Assembly: GCF_014649815.1 (NCBI RefSeq)
Contig: NZ_BMTT01000025.1
Span: forward strand, 1-64,000
Reading direction: 5' to 3'
Origin: Streptomyces mutabilis
Lineage (GTDB): Bacteria; Actinomycetota; Actinomycetes; Streptomycetales; Streptomycetaceae
DNA: 64,000 nucleotides
Each line of letters opens with the position of its first letter. Within the stretch, counting starts at the first letter, position 1. The notes under the pieces are model-generated. The model had not been told where the DNA came from. It ran no database searches and saw only the letters and a program-made list of their open reading frames with translations. Shown here in pieces: positions 36,216-49,087 of the stretch. A program made the position numbers and the translations under genes.

Positions 36216-36310
36216 GCTGTCTGCGATGCCTCAACCTTCGTCTCCCAGAGGCCGCCACATCGGGTGAGTTCCGCATCTTCGGCGCCGGGCGGGGCCATGG
36301 ACGTGCATGG

Positions 36311-36358
36311 GGGGTCTTAGGGCGTGCGCCGGGGGGCGCGTGGATGCCCTAAGACCCC
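36311..36358. terminator. Long hairpin between LuxR remnant and a membrane-protein gene
   Basis: GGGGTCTTAGGGC and GCCCTAAGACCCC form a perfect thirteen-base stem; the loop holds a second small GC stem. It is 14 bases past the stop of the next minus-strand gene and should terminate its transcript. Confidence 0.7.
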
Positions 36359-36371
36359 TGAGAAAGCCTGG

Positions 36372-36941
36372 TCAGCCGGTGGACGGCAGACCGAGAAGGA
36401 TGTCCGTGTACTTCAGGACCGCGAGCAGCAGGCCGATGACGCCGAGGGCGACGCCCGCCCAGGCGACCGACTTGATCCACGGGGCCTGCGGGCGGCCGGG
36501 CGCGCCGAACGCGGGGCGGGCCAGCACCACGACACCGACTATCAGCGCGACCAGGGCGAACGCCCCGCCCCACAGGGCGGTGGCGTGCCAGGCGTTGCCG
36601 TAGCCCTTCTCTATCAGCATGCCCACGTTGGACGAGGAGGACGTCTGCAGCTGGCCGACCAGTGACTCGCGTGCGGAGGCCACGGTGCCGACCCAGCTGC
36701 CGGTCAGCGAGACGATGCCCAGACCGGCGGAGACGACGGCACCGGCGCCCTGGCCGACGCCGGTGGGACCCTCGGTCTCGGTGGTGGCGAGGTCGATGTC
36801 GTCAGCCGCCTCGGCGTCGTCGGGCGTGTCCTCCGCACCCTCCGACTTCTCGGCTCCGGTGGTCTCGGGAGCCTCCGCTGCCTCGTCCGTCCTGTGCTCG
36901 TCGGTCTTCACGCCGGTCTCGTCCACTGTCTTCGTTCCCAT
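36372..36941 (-). CDS. Membrane protein with acidic N-terminus
   Basis: A 189-residue protein. Residues 1-60 are acidic and low-complexity (TDEAAEAPETTGAEKSEGAE). Hydrophobic helices follow near 70-85 (AGAVVSAGLGIVSLTGS), 122-142 (ATALWGGAFALVALIVGVVV) and 158-178 (WAGVALGVIGLLLAVLKYTD). ATG at 36941 gives MGTKTVDETGVKTDEHRTDE. No domain with a known function is recognised; it looks like a conserved Streptomyces membrane protein. It is followed by a strong hairpin. Confidence 0.75.
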   Translation of the reverse strand: MGTKTVDETGVKTDEHRTDEAAEAPETTGAEKSEGAEDTPDDAEAADDIDLATTETEGPTGVGQGAGAVVSAGLGIVSLTGSWVGTVASARESLVGQLQTSSSSNVGMLIEKGYGNAWHATALWGGAFALVALIVGVVVLARPAFGAPGRPQAPWIKSVAWAGVALGVIGLLLAVLKYTDILLGLPSTG

Positions 36942-36976
36942 GCCTCGCACCGTACGGACGCTGTCTGAGAGGTCCC

Positions 36977-37561
36977 TTAATGATCCTTGTGAGCGGCACG
37001 CGCGCGTGCCTCACGTGCCGCACGCCACTCGGGCGCGAGTACCGCCCACACCTCGATGTCCTGGCGGACGCCCCGGTGGAGGGAGCTTTCGCGCAGCACG
37101 CCCTCACGCATCATGCCGAGTCGCCGGGCGGCGTTGACACTCGGGGTGTTCGCGGACGAGGCGTGCCACTCCACACGGTGCATGCCGCGCTCGTCGAACG
37201 CCCAGTCGATCAGGACCCGGGCACCGCGTGTGACCAGGCCGCGGCCCGTTCCGGCGGGCTCCAGCCAGCAGCCGATCTCGCAGACGCCGGTGGCGGCGTC
37301 GAAGACCCGGAAGAGGAGTCCGCCGACGAGCTTGCCGTCCAGCCACAGCCCGTGCAGGAAGCCGCTGTCGGCGGCGTGCCTGTCGGCGTATGCCTGGAGG
37401 ATCTCCCGGGCGGAGGCCACGTCGGTGGCCTTGGCGCCGAAGGGGATGTGCTGTGTGATGAACTCCCTGCCCCGGTCCAGGTGGGCCAGGAACTCCTCGG
37501 CGTGCCAGGTCTCCAGGGGGCGCAGTTCGGCTCCGTCGTCACCCAGTGGTATCGCGTACAT
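36977..37561 (-). CDS. GNAT-family N-acetyltransferase (RimJ/RimL type)
   Basis: A 194-residue acetyl-CoA-dependent N-acetyltransferase. The fold elements AELRPLETWHAEEFLAHLDR, GLWLDGKLVGGLLFRVFDAA, CEIGCWLEPAGTGRGLVTRG with the acetyl-CoA pyrophosphate loop, and SSANTPSVNAARRLGMMREG are typical of the ribosomal-protein acetyltransferase-like subgroup; the target is unknown. ATG at 37561 is preceded by GGAGGAAC inside the end of the MMPL gene, and the two genes overlap by 23 bases, so they are translationally linked. Confidence 0.88.
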   Translation of the reverse strand: MYAIPLGDDGAELRPLETWHAEEFLAHLDRGREFITQHIPFGAKATDVASAREILQAYADRHAADSGFLHGLWLDGKLVGGLLFRVFDAATGVCEIGCWLEPAGTGRGLVTRGARVLIDWAFDERGMHRVEWHASSANTPSVNAARRLGMMREGVLRESSLHRGVRQDIEVWAVLAPEWRAAREARARAAHKDH

Positions 37562-39785
37562 CCTGCTGCCGTTCCTCCTCCGCAAGGACGTCCGCCACTT
37601 CGGCGTCCGTCGCCGCGGCCAGCCTCTCATGGGCGGCACGGCACTCGGGCGGCTCGATGCTGATGCGGGGCAGGAGCCTGTCCAGGCGGCGCGGCAGCCA
37701 CCAGTTGGCGCTGCCGAGCAGGTGCATGAGGGCGGGCACCAAAAGCGTGCGGAGGACGAAGGCGTCCAGGGCGACGGCGGCGGCGAGCGCGACGCCGAAC
37801 ATGGCGATGACGCGGTCGCCGCTGAGGACGAAGGCGAGGAAGACCGAGATCATGATGACCGCGGCGGAGTTGATCACCCGGCTGGTCTCGGCGAGGCCCA
37901 CCCGGACGGCACGACGGTTGTCGCCGGTCTCCAGCCACTCCTCGTACATCCGGCTGACCAGGAAGACCTGGTAGTCCATGGAGAGCCCGAAGAGCACCGA
38001 CACCATAATCACGGGGAGGAAGGGTTCGATCGGGCCCGCGCTGCCGAGGCCCAGCAGCTCGCTCCCCCAGCCCCACTGGAAGATCGCCACGACGATGCCG
38101 AAGGAGGCGGCGACGGCGGCGACGTTCATCGCGGCGGCCTTGACCGGGATGCCGATCGAGCGGAAGGCGAGCAGGAGCAGCAGGCAGCCGAGGCCCACGA
38201 CGACGCCGACGAAGAGGGGCAGCTTGCCGACGATGACCTCGGCGAAGTCGTCGTAGCCGGCCGTCACACCGCCCACGTGCACGTCGAGCGCGGTGCCGTT
38301 CTCGGCGCGCGGCAGCACCTCGGAGCGCAGCCGCTCGACCAGCTCGCTGGTGTCCGGCGACTGCGGTGAGGACTCGGGCACGACGGTGAGGTACGCCGTG
38401 TCGCCGCCCGAGTCGTAGGTCACCGGGGTCGCCGAGGAGACGCCCTCGGTGGTGCGCAGGGAGGCGTCGAGGTTGTCCAGGGCGAGCCGGTCCTCGGCGC
38501 CGCCGACCTCGGTGACCAGGGTGAGGGGACCGTTGACGCCGGGACCGAAGCCCTCGACGAGGAGGTCGTAGGCCTGGCGGGTGGTGCTGCCCTTGGGGTC
38601 GTTGCCCTGGTCGGAGGTGCCCAGGCGCAGGCCGAGGGTGGGCAGGGCGAGGACGGTGATGACGACGAGCGCGAGGGCGCCGAGCAGCTTGGGGTGGCGC
38701 TCCACGAACGCCGACCAACGGGCGGCGAACCCGGTCGGCAGCTCGGGCTCGGGCCCGTGCTCCGCGAGTCGGTGCCGCTCGCGGCGGCTCAGGGCGCGCG
38801 GGCCGAGGTACGACAGCAGCGCCGGCAGCAGCGTCACGGAGGCGGCGACGGTGAGGACGACGGTGAGCGAGGCGGCGACGGCCACGCCGTTCAGGAAGCT
38901 GAGCCGGAGGATCAGCATGCCCAGCAGCGCGATGCAAACGGTGGCACCCGCGAAGGCGACCGCCCGTCCGGTGGTCGCGACGGCGTTCTCGGCGGCGTCG
39001 GCGACCGTGAGGCCGCGCTTCAGTCCGCGCCGGTGTCTGGTGACGATGAAGAGGGCGTAGTCGATGCCGACGCCGAGACCGATGAGGGTGCCCAGCATGG
39101 GCGCGAAGTCGGCGACGGTCATGGCGTGGCCGAGCAGGGTGATACCGGCGTACGCGGTGCCCACGGAGACGAGCGCGGTGGCGATGGGCAGCAGGGAGGC
39201 GGCGAGGGAGCCGAAGGCGAGGAACAGGACGACGGCGGCGACGGCCACGCCGACGGCCTCGGCAAGGTGGTCGTCGGGCGTCTCGGTGAGCGCGACGGCG
39301 CTGCCGCCCAGTTCGACCTGGAGACCGTCGGTCCCGGCCGCCTTCGCGGTGTCGACCACGGCCCGCGCCTCGGCCGGGTCTATGTCCTGGGAGGCGTCCT
39401 CGAAGGTGACCGAGGCGTACGCCGTGCGGGAGTTCCCGCTGATCCGCGGCGAGTCGGAGTCGTCGTAGGGGTTGGTCACCGAGGCCACGCCGGGGAGTTC
39501 CGCGATGCGGTCCAGGGTGCGCGTCACGGCCTGTTCGACGTCGGGGGCGCGCACGGTGCCGGTCGTCGTGTGCCAGACGATCGTGTCGCTGTCGCCACCG
39601 AGGCCGGGAAAGCCGGAGGTGAGCAGCCGGGAGGCGCGGTCGGAGTCGGTGCCGGGCACGCCGTAGTCGTTGGAGTACGCGGAGCCCGCGACCGCGGCGG
39701 CCGTGGTGGCGCCGCCGAGGGCGACGAGCCAGAGCAGAACGGTGACGAGACGACGTCGTACACACCAGCGTGCGAGGGCTGCCAC
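37539..39785 (-). CDS. MMPL-family transporter
   Basis: A 748-residue RND-superfamily exporter with two repeats: a first helix (VLLWLVALGGATTAAAVAGS), a large extracellular loop to about 190, five to six helices, a second loop at about 395-530, and the final helix bundle. The motif GTLIGLGVGIDYALFIVTRH near 235 and VSVLFGLSMDYQVFLVSRMY near 600 are the MMPL signatures with proton-relay Asp residues. MMPL proteins export lipids or drugs. GTG at 39785 has GGGAG upstream. The substrate is unknown; the overlap with an acetyltransferase is notable. Confidence 0.9.
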   Translation of the reverse strand: MAALARWCVRRRLVTVLLWLVALGGATTAAAVAGSAYSNDYGVPGTDSDRASRLLTSGFPGLGGDSDTIVWHTTTGTVRAPDVEQAVTRTLDRIAELPGVASVTNPYDDSDSPRISGNSRTAYASVTFEDASQDIDPAEARAVVDTAKAAGTDGLQVELGGSAVALTETPDDHLAEAVGVAVAAVVLFLAFGSLAASLLPIATALVSVGTAYAGITLLGHAMTVADFAPMLGTLIGLGVGIDYALFIVTRHRRGLKRGLTVADAAENAVATTGRAVAFAGATVCIALLGMLILRLSFLNGVAVAASLTVVLTVAASVTLLPALLSYLGPRALSRRERHRLAEHGPEPELPTGFAARWSAFVERHPKLLGALALVVITVLALPTLGLRLGTSDQGNDPKGSTTRQAYDLLVEGFGPGVNGPLTLVTEVGGAEDRLALDNLDASLRTTEGVSSATPVTYDSGGDTAYLTVVPESSPQSPDTSELVERLRSEVLPRAENGTALDVHVGGVTAGYDDFAEVIVGKLPLFVGVVVGLGCLLLLLAFRSIGIPVKAAAMNVAAVAASFGIVVAIFQWGWGSELLGLGSAGPIEPFLPVIMVSVLFGLSMDYQVFLVSRMYEEWLETGDNRRAVRVGLAETSRVINSAAVIMISVFLAFVLSGDRVIAMFGVALAAAVALDAFVLRTLLVPALMHLLGSANWWLPRRLDRLLPRISIEPPECRAAHERLAAATDAEVADVLAEEERQQDVRDTTG

Positions 39786-39935
39786 GAACGTGCTCCCAGG
39801 TGTCTGATTGTGGATCTTTGACCGGGAACAGTCTTACTTAGTGTGAACCGCCCGCAAAGAACGCATGAGCAATGCGAAATCACTCTTCCAGGCGGAAGTG
39901 ATCGTTTGCGCACTTAGTGGGCTTGCTCACAACAG

Positions 39936-39978
39936 AGGTCCTGGGGAACCCGTCGCGGTGACGCGTTCCCCAGGACCT
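39936..39978. terminator. Terminator after gatB
   Basis: AGGTCCTGGGGAAC and GTTCCCCAGGACCT form a fourteen-base perfect stem with a fifteen-base loop, just past the gatB stop. Confidence 0.75.
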
Positions 39979-39992
39979 CGGAGCAGCGGTGC

Positions 39993-41507
39993 TCAGCCCT
40001 CGGCGACGCCCAGCTTCTCCAGGATCAGCTCCTTGACGCGGGCCGCGTCCGCCTGGCCCCGGGTCGCCTTCATGACGGCGCCGACCAGGGCGCCGGCCGC
40101 GGCCACCTTGCCGCCGCGGATCTTGTCGGCGATGGCCGGGTTGCCGGCGATGGCCTCCTCGACGGCGGTGGTGAGCGCGCCTTCGTCGGAGACGACCTTC
40201 AGGCCACGCTTGTCGACGACCTCGTCCGGCGTGCCCTCGCCGGCCAGGACGCCCAGGATGACCTGGCGGGCGAGCTTGTCGTTCAGGTCGCCCTTGGTGA
40301 CGAGCTCGGCGACCCGCGCGACCTGGACCGGCGTGATCGCCAGCTCGTCGAGCGCCTTGCCGGACTCGTTGGCGCTGCGGGCCAGCTCGCCCATCCACCA
40401 CTTGCGGGCGGAAGCCGCGTCGGCACCGGCGTCGATCGTGGCGACGATCGGGTCCAGCGCGCCGGCGTTGAGGATGGACTGCATGTCGTTGCCGGAGATG
40501 CCCCACTCCTCGCGGAGCCGGTTGCGGCGCACCAGCGGCAGTTCGGGCAGGTTGGACCGGATCTCCTCGACCCACTCGCGGGACGGGGCGACCGGCACCA
40601 GGTCGGGCTCCGGGAAGTACCGGTAGTCCTCCGCCTCCTCCTTCACTCGCCCGGAGGTCGTGGACCCCGTGTCCTCGTGGAAGTGGCGGGTCTCCTGGAT
40701 GATCGTGCCGCCGCCGCTCAGCACCGCCGCGTGACGCTGGATCTCGAAGCGGGCGGCGCGCTCGACGGAGCGCAGCGAGTTGACGTTCTTCGTCTCGCTG
40801 CGGGTGCCGAACCTCTCGGTGCCGTTGGGGCGCAGCGACAGGTTCACGTCGCAGCGCATCTGGCCCATCTCCATGCGGGCCTCGGAGACGCCGAGGGCAC
40901 GGATGAGCTCGCGCAGCTCGCGGACGTAGGCCCGCGCGACCTCGGGGGCGCGCTCGCCCGCTCCCTCGATCGGCTTGGTGACGATCTCGATGAGCGGGAT
41001 GCCGGCGCGGTTGTAGTCGAGGAGGGAGTGCGAGGCGCCGTGGATACGGCCCGTCGCGCCGCCGACGTGCGTCGACTTGCCGGTGTCCTCCTCCATGTGG
41101 GCGCGCTCGATCTGGACGCGGAAGGTCTCCCCGTCCTCCAACTGCACGTCGAGGTAGCCGTCGAAGGCGATCGGCTCGTCGTACTGGGAGGTCTGGAAGT
41201 TCTTCGGCATGTCCGGATAGAAGTAGTTCTTCCGGGCGAAGCGGCACCACTCGGCGATCTCGCAGTTCAGCGCGAGACCGATCTTGATCGCCGACTCGAC
41301 GCCGGTCGCGTTGACGACCGGGAGCGCGCCGGGCATGCCGAGGCAGACGGGGCAGGTCTGGGTGTTCGGGTCGGCGCCGAGCGCGGTCGAACAGCCGCAG
41401 AACATCTTGGTCTTGGTGCCGAGTTCGACATGGACCTCGAGGCCCATGACGGGGTCGTACGACGCCAGCGCGTCCTCGTACGACACCAGGTCGGTCGTGG
41501 TGGTCAC
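39993..41507 (-). CDS. gatB: Glutamyl/aspartyl-tRNA amidotransferase subunit B
   Basis: A 504-residue kinase-like subunit of GatCAB, which converts misacylated Glu-tRNA-Gln and Asp-tRNA-Asn to the correct amides. [20 protein letters not shown] at the start carries conserved Cys with [15 protein letters not shown] nearby for zinc. [31 protein letters not shown] and [17 protein letters not shown] are core motifs, and the C-terminal YqeY-like tail is complete. GTG at 41507 has GGGAAG upstream. It is 15 bases behind a small membrane-protein gene. Confidence 0.95.
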   Translation of the reverse strand: MTTTTDLVSYEDALASYDPVMGLEVHVELGTKTKMFCGCSTALGADPNTQTCPVCLGMPGALPVVNATGVESAIKIGLALNCEIAEWCRFARKNYFYPDMPKNFQTSQYDEPIAFDGYLDVQLEDGETFRVQIERAHMEEDTGKSTHVGGATGRIHGASHSLLDYNRAGIPLIEIVTKPIEGAGERAPEVARAYVRELRELIRALGVSEARMEMGQMRCDVNLSLRPNGTERFGTRSETKNVNSLRSVERAARFEIQRHAAVLSGGGTIIQETRHFHEDTGSTTSGRVKEEAEDYRYFPEPDLVPVAPSREWVEEIRSNLPELPLVRRNRLREEWGISGNDMQSILNAGALDPIVATIDAGADAASARKWWMGELARSANESGKALDELAITPVQVARVAELVTKGDLNDKLARQVILGVLAGEGTPDEVVDKRGLKVVSDEGALTTAVEEAIAGNPAIADKIRGGKVAAAGALVGAVMKATRGQADAARVKELILEKLGVAEG

Positions 41508-41522
41508 GGTGTAACTTCCCTC

Positions 41523-41758
41523 TCAGCCCAGCAGGACGTCGTCGTCGCCCAGGCGCTTCAGCTCGCGGTAGAGGATGGCGAGGTTGGTGACGACGGCGGC
41601 GCCGGTCACGACGGCGTCGAGCAGCCGCAGCGTGTCGCTGTCGCCACGAGCCTTCTTGATCTGCTTGTAGACACCCACGGCGCCGAACGCCGAGGTGGCC
41701 ATCGAGACGTACAGACCGGACTTGGACCTCTTGAAGCCCTTGGCCTTGGACAGTGCGC

Positions 41759-41762
<4 letters not shown>
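41523..41762 (-). CDS. Small protein inserted between gatA and gatB
   Basis: A 79-residue basic protein: [20 protein letters not shown] then [20 protein letters not shown], with moderately hydrophobic segments near residues 16-32 ([15 protein letters not shown]) and 46-62 ([19 protein letters not shown]). It starts at GTG, and that GTGA overlaps the gatA stop, so it is translated by coupling. It is probably membrane-associated. I know no function; its position suggests conservation with the amidotransferase operon. Confidence 0.8.
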
Positions 41763-43252
<1,490 letters not shown>

Positions 43253-43257
43253 GGCGG

Positions 43258-43554
43258 TTACTCCTCCCCCAGGATCTGCGGCACCTTGAAACGCTGCTGC
43301 TCCTGGGCCGGGGCGCCGGAGAGCGCCTGCTCGGGCGTGAGCGACGGACGGACCTCGTCCGGCCGCATGACGTTCGTCAGCGGGAGCGGGTGCGAGGTCG
43401 GCGGTACGTCTTGGTCGGCGACCTCACTGACGCGGGCGACCGCGCCGATGATGTCGTCCAGCTGTCCCGCGAAGTGATCGAGCTCTTCGGGCTTCAGCTC
43501 CAGACGCGCCAGCCGGGCGAGGTGGGCGACCTCCTCGCGCGTGATGCCAGGCAT
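43258..43554 (-). CDS. gatC: Glutamyl/aspartyl-tRNA amidotransferase subunit C
   Basis: A 98-residue subunit that clasps GatA to GatB. It begins [20 protein letters not shown] and includes [20 protein letters not shown] and the C-terminal [10 protein letters not shown], all characteristic of GatC. ATG at 43554 has AGAGGAAC upstream; a farther start at 43620 lacks a ribosome site. It is the first gene of gatC-gatA-small protein-gatB. Confidence 0.95.
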   Translation of the reverse strand: MPGITREEVAHLARLARLELKPEELDHFAGQLDDIIGAVARVSEVADQDVPPTSHPLPLTNVMRPDEVRPSLTPEQALSGAPAQEQQRFKVPQILGEE

Positions 43555-43671
43555 GCAGCGTTCCTCTGGGGTGAGTGTGTGGTTGGGGCGAATCGGCTTT
43601 GGCAAGTCGGTTTGGCCCAATCCTATGGGGCGGCGCCCCGTGCCCGTGAAACGGTTTCCCCCGCCGCCCGC

Positions 43672-44166
43672 TCAGGCGCGGCGCGCGTCCCAGGCGGGGC
43701 TGCTCAGGACGTGGTTGTCGTACAGGTCCTGGACGTCCAGGAGGCTCTCCGGGGTGGCCTCGCCGAGGCGGATGCGCTGGAGGTGGCGGAAGTACTCGAA
43801 GCGCTCGATGCCCGGGGTGAGGACGATCAGCAGGTCGGCGCCGGTCAAGGGCACGGCGGCGAAGGCGTGCGGCTTGCCCGGCGGGATCACGACCAGGTCA
43901 CCGGGCCCGGCGGTGAGGACGTCCTCGCCGGAGAGGATGTCGGCGGCGCCGTCGAGCAGGAAGAACATCTCGGCGCGGTTCTCGTGCCGGTGCGGCTTGG
44001 CGCCGTCGGCGCCCGCGGTGAGCGTGACGCGCTGCGTGGACAGGGCGCCGCCGGTAGCACTGCTGTCGGCCAGCAGACGCACGGTGGTGGGTGCCCGGCC
44101 GACGACCTCCGCGTCGGCCTCGCGGACGACCACGGACTCGTCGAACTTCGGAACGAACAGTGACAT
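43672..44166 (-). CDS. Cupin-domain protein
   Basis: A 164-residue single-cupin protein. Motif 1 is KPHRHENRAEMFFLLDGAAD with two His and a Glu for metal; motif 2 is PGDLVVIPPGKPHAFAAVPL with the last His. The C-terminus (FEYFRHLQRIRLGEATPESL) is helical and resembles cupins that accompany redox or quercetinase-like activity, but no substrate can be assigned. ATG at 44166. It lies upstream of gatC on the same strand, separated by a gap of about 120 bases that carries the gat promoter region. Confidence 0.85.
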   Translation of the reverse strand: MSLFVPKFDESVVVREADAEVVGRAPTTVRLLADSSATGGALSTQRVTLTAGADGAKPHRHENRAEMFFLLDGAADILSGEDVLTAGPGDLVVIPPGKPHAFAAVPLTGADLLIVLTPGIERFEYFRHLQRIRLGEATPESLLDVQDLYDNHVLSSPAWDARRA

Positions 44167-44298
44167 GGCTGGTTTCCCGGGTGTGCCGCGCGTCGGACGT
44201 GGACGGGTCGCCTCGGTGGGTGGGCGGCCGGCGTGGCCGGGTGACGTGGACGGCCACGGGGTGCCGGGTGCCCTTCGCCCGACCCGTGATGCGGGAGG

Positions 44299-46611
44299 TC
44301 AGCCGACCCGGCCCGGGTCGTCCCCCGCCGCCGCGGGGAGCGCGGCGGCGGGCCGCTGCCAGCCCCGGGCGCCACGGGCCAGCAGCCAGGCGGTGGTCTC
44401 GTCCGGCGGCATCGCGGCGGCGACCAGCCAGCCCTGTACGGCGTCGCAGCCGAGGTCGCGCAGGCGCTCCCAGGTCTCGTCGTCCTCCACTCCCTCGGCG
44501 ACGACGAGCAGACCGAGGGAGTGCGCCAGGTCGACGGTGCAGCGCACGATCTCGGCGTCCTCGGTGTCGACGGCCAGCCGGGCCACGAACGAGCGGTCGA
44601 TCTTCAGCTCGCTGACCGGGAGCCGGCGCAGGTGGACCAGCGAGGAGTAACCGGTGCCGAAGTCGTCCAGGGACATCTTGACGCCGTGTCCGGTCAGGGC
44701 GTTGAGGGTGTCGGCGGCGCGCTGCGGGTCCTCCAGCAGGACGTGCTCCGTGATCTCCAGCTGGAGCGCTCCGGCCGGAACTCCGTGCCGGGCCAGCCGG
44801 GCCGCGACCGAGCCCGCGAAGCCCGGGGTGTGCACGTCGCGCGGGGAGACGTTGACCGCGACCGGCACGAACAGGCCCTGGGAACGCCAGTGGGCGACCT
44901 GTTCGAGCGCCGTCTCCAGTACGTACTCGGTGAGGTGGGGCATCAGCCCGGACGACTCGGCGATCGCTATGAACTCGTCCGGTGGCACCTTGCCCCGCTC
45001 GGGGTGCACCCACCGCACCAGCGCCTCCAGTCCGGCCACGTGTCCGTCGAAGCGGACCTTGGGCTGGTAGTGCAGCTGGACCTCGTGGGCGTCCAGGGCG
45101 CGGCGCAGGTCACCGAGCAGGCCCAGGCGGTCCGGGGTGTTGGAGTCACGCTTGGACTCGTAGACCTCCACGCCGGTGCGGTCGCGCTTCGCCTGGTACA
45201 TCGCCACGTCCGCGCGGCGCAGCAGCCCTTCCGCGTCCAGCGCGTGGTCGGGGAAGACGGCGACACCGGCGCTGGCCTCCAGAACGAGGGTGAGCCCGTC
45301 CAGGTCCATCGGGGAGCTGAGCGTGCCGACCAGCCCCCGGGCGATCCGGGTCGCCGACGTGGTCGAGTCGGCGACGGGCAGTAAGACGGCGAACTCGTCG
45401 CCACCGAGCCTCGCGGCCTCCGCCCCGCGCGGCAGGGCCTGCCGCAGCCGGTCGGCGGTCTGCAGCAGCAGCCGGTCACCGGCGAGGTGACCGAGGGTGT
45501 CGTTGACCGACCGGAAGCGGTCGAGGTCGATCAGCAGCAGGGCGGCGCGGGCGCCGATGCGCTCGGCGTCGTCCAGCGCGGTCCAGGTGCGCTCCAACAG
45601 CCACTGCCTGTTGGGCAGTCCGGTGAGCGGGTCGCGTAACTGCTCTTCCGCACGGGCGCGGGCGATCCACAGGGTGTAGTCGAGGGCGATCAGCGGAATG
45701 GCGAACAGCGGCAGCAGCAGCGGCTTGGCGACGGCCACCACGCAGACCAGCGGGGCGATGCCGAGCAGCGCGACGGCGACCAGTCCCTGCCTGACCAGGG
45801 CGGTGCGGGCGACGGTGGGCAGGCCGGCCCGCGGTGTCTGCAGGTACCACAGCAGGGCGCGGGTGACGACGAGGTAGGCGACGGCGACGAGCACCACCTT
45901 GGGCACCGCGTACACCCCCCAGGTGGCCGGGTTCCAGGGGTCCTCCACGGACGGCACGGAGCCGCAGACACCGAGCAGCATCGCCCCCGCGGCGATACCG
46001 AGGACGTCCACCGCGCCGTGCAGGATGCCGTGCCGCCACCGGCCCCGGCGGGCTATGCCGACCAGGACGACGACGGTGAGGCTGACCATGCCGGCCGGAA
46101 CCCAGCCGTACAGCAGCAGGACGGCGAGGGTGAGGGCGGCGCCGGACCCGGTGCCGCCCCACCAGCGGGACCGGCCGAGCATCACCAGGTGGCCGACGAC
46201 GATGCCGGTCAGCACGGCCAGCGCCCAGCCGGCGGGGCCGGACGGGAAAAGCGCGTGGCCGCCGGTGAACGCCCGGTAGAAACCGGCGCCCAGCACGAAG
46301 GCGGCGGCCGCGACGACCGCCGAGGGCAACGCGGGCCAGGACAGGTGCCGTTCGCCGTCGGTGTCGGTGTGCGTCGGGACGTGGCCGGCGCGCGACGGTG
46401 CGGCGCCGTGGCCGGGGCCCCCGGGCCCCGAGCCGTGACCGTCACCCGGTGGCGCCGAGCCGTGGCCGGTCGTCGGCGGCGCGGAGGCGCGGGCGCCCAC
46501 CGCGGGACGGGGTGCGCCACCACCCCGTTGCCCGAGCCACCGGCTCACGTGCCCCGCGCCCACCATGCGACGCAGCCGTGAGCCCGCGGCGGCGCTCTCG
46601 GTCGGTTCCAT
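44299..46611 (-). CDS. rmdB: Membrane GGDEF-EAL c-di-GMP phosphodiesterase, RmdB-like
   Basis: A 770-residue protein with a Gly/Pro/His-rich N-terminus, some eight membrane helices at about 90-320, then GGDEF and EAL domains. LGGDEFAVLL (403-407) is intact but the I-site reads RGAE, not RxxD. The EAL motif LEALVRW (529-531) is intact, as are MSLDDFGTGYSSL, SELKIDRSFVA and VVAEGVE, so phosphodiesterase activity is expected. RmdB of S. coelicolor is a membrane GGDEF-EAL phosphodiesterase beside ligA, and ligA is the next gene upstream on the same strand here. ATG at 46611 has GAGGGA upstream. The rmdB name is from memory. Confidence 0.88.
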   Translation of the reverse strand: MEPTESAAAGSRLRRMVGAGHVSRWLGQRGGGAPRPAVGARASAPPTTGHGSAPPGDGHGSGPGGPGHGAAPSRAGHVPTHTDTDGERHLSWPALPSAVVAAAAFVLGAGFYRAFTGGHALFPSGPAGWALAVLTGIVVGHLVMLGRSRWWGGTGSGAALTLAVLLLYGWVPAGMVSLTVVVLVGIARRGRWRHGILHGAVDVLGIAAGAMLLGVCGSVPSVEDPWNPATWGVYAVPKVVLVAVAYLVVTRALLWYLQTPRAGLPTVARTALVRQGLVAVALLGIAPLVCVVAVAKPLLLPLFAIPLIALDYTLWIARARAEEQLRDPLTGLPNRQWLLERTWTALDDAERIGARAALLLIDLDRFRSVNDTLGHLAGDRLLLQTADRLRQALPRGAEAARLGGDEFAVLLPVADSTTSATRIARGLVGTLSSPMDLDGLTLVLEASAGVAVFPDHALDAEGLLRRADVAMYQAKRDRTGVEVYESKRDSNTPDRLGLLGDLRRALDAHEVQLHYQPKVRFDGHVAGLEALVRWVHPERGKVPPDEFIAIAESSGLMPHLTEYVLETALEQVAHWRSQGLFVPVAVNVSPRDVHTPGFAGSVAARLARHGVPAGALQLEITEHVLLEDPQRAADTLNALTGHGVKMSLDDFGTGYSSLVHLRRLPVSELKIDRSFVARLAVDTEDAEIVRCTVDLAHSLGLLVVAEGVEDDETWERLRDLGCDAVQGWLVAAAMPPDETTAWLLARGARGWQRPAAALPAAAGDDPGRVG

Positions 46612-46870
46612 TCCCGTCCCTCTCACAGCCGGCGGTGCCCACGCCACGCGGCCCCCGCCTCGACCACCATCAACGGCTCCGCGTTGGAGAACCCTTCCCC
46701 CCGTCCCTCGGGGACAGGAGGATGCCCCAACCGCAGCTGGGCACGGCAGGCGCACATCCCAACAGTAGGCCGCGCAAGGCTTCCAGGGGCACCGGTCGTC
46801 GGCGGTTGCCCGAATGCGACCCGGCCACCCGTATGCATCTGGTATGCGCCGATCGGGTGGCCTTCAACCG

Positions 46871-49087
<2,217 letters not shown>

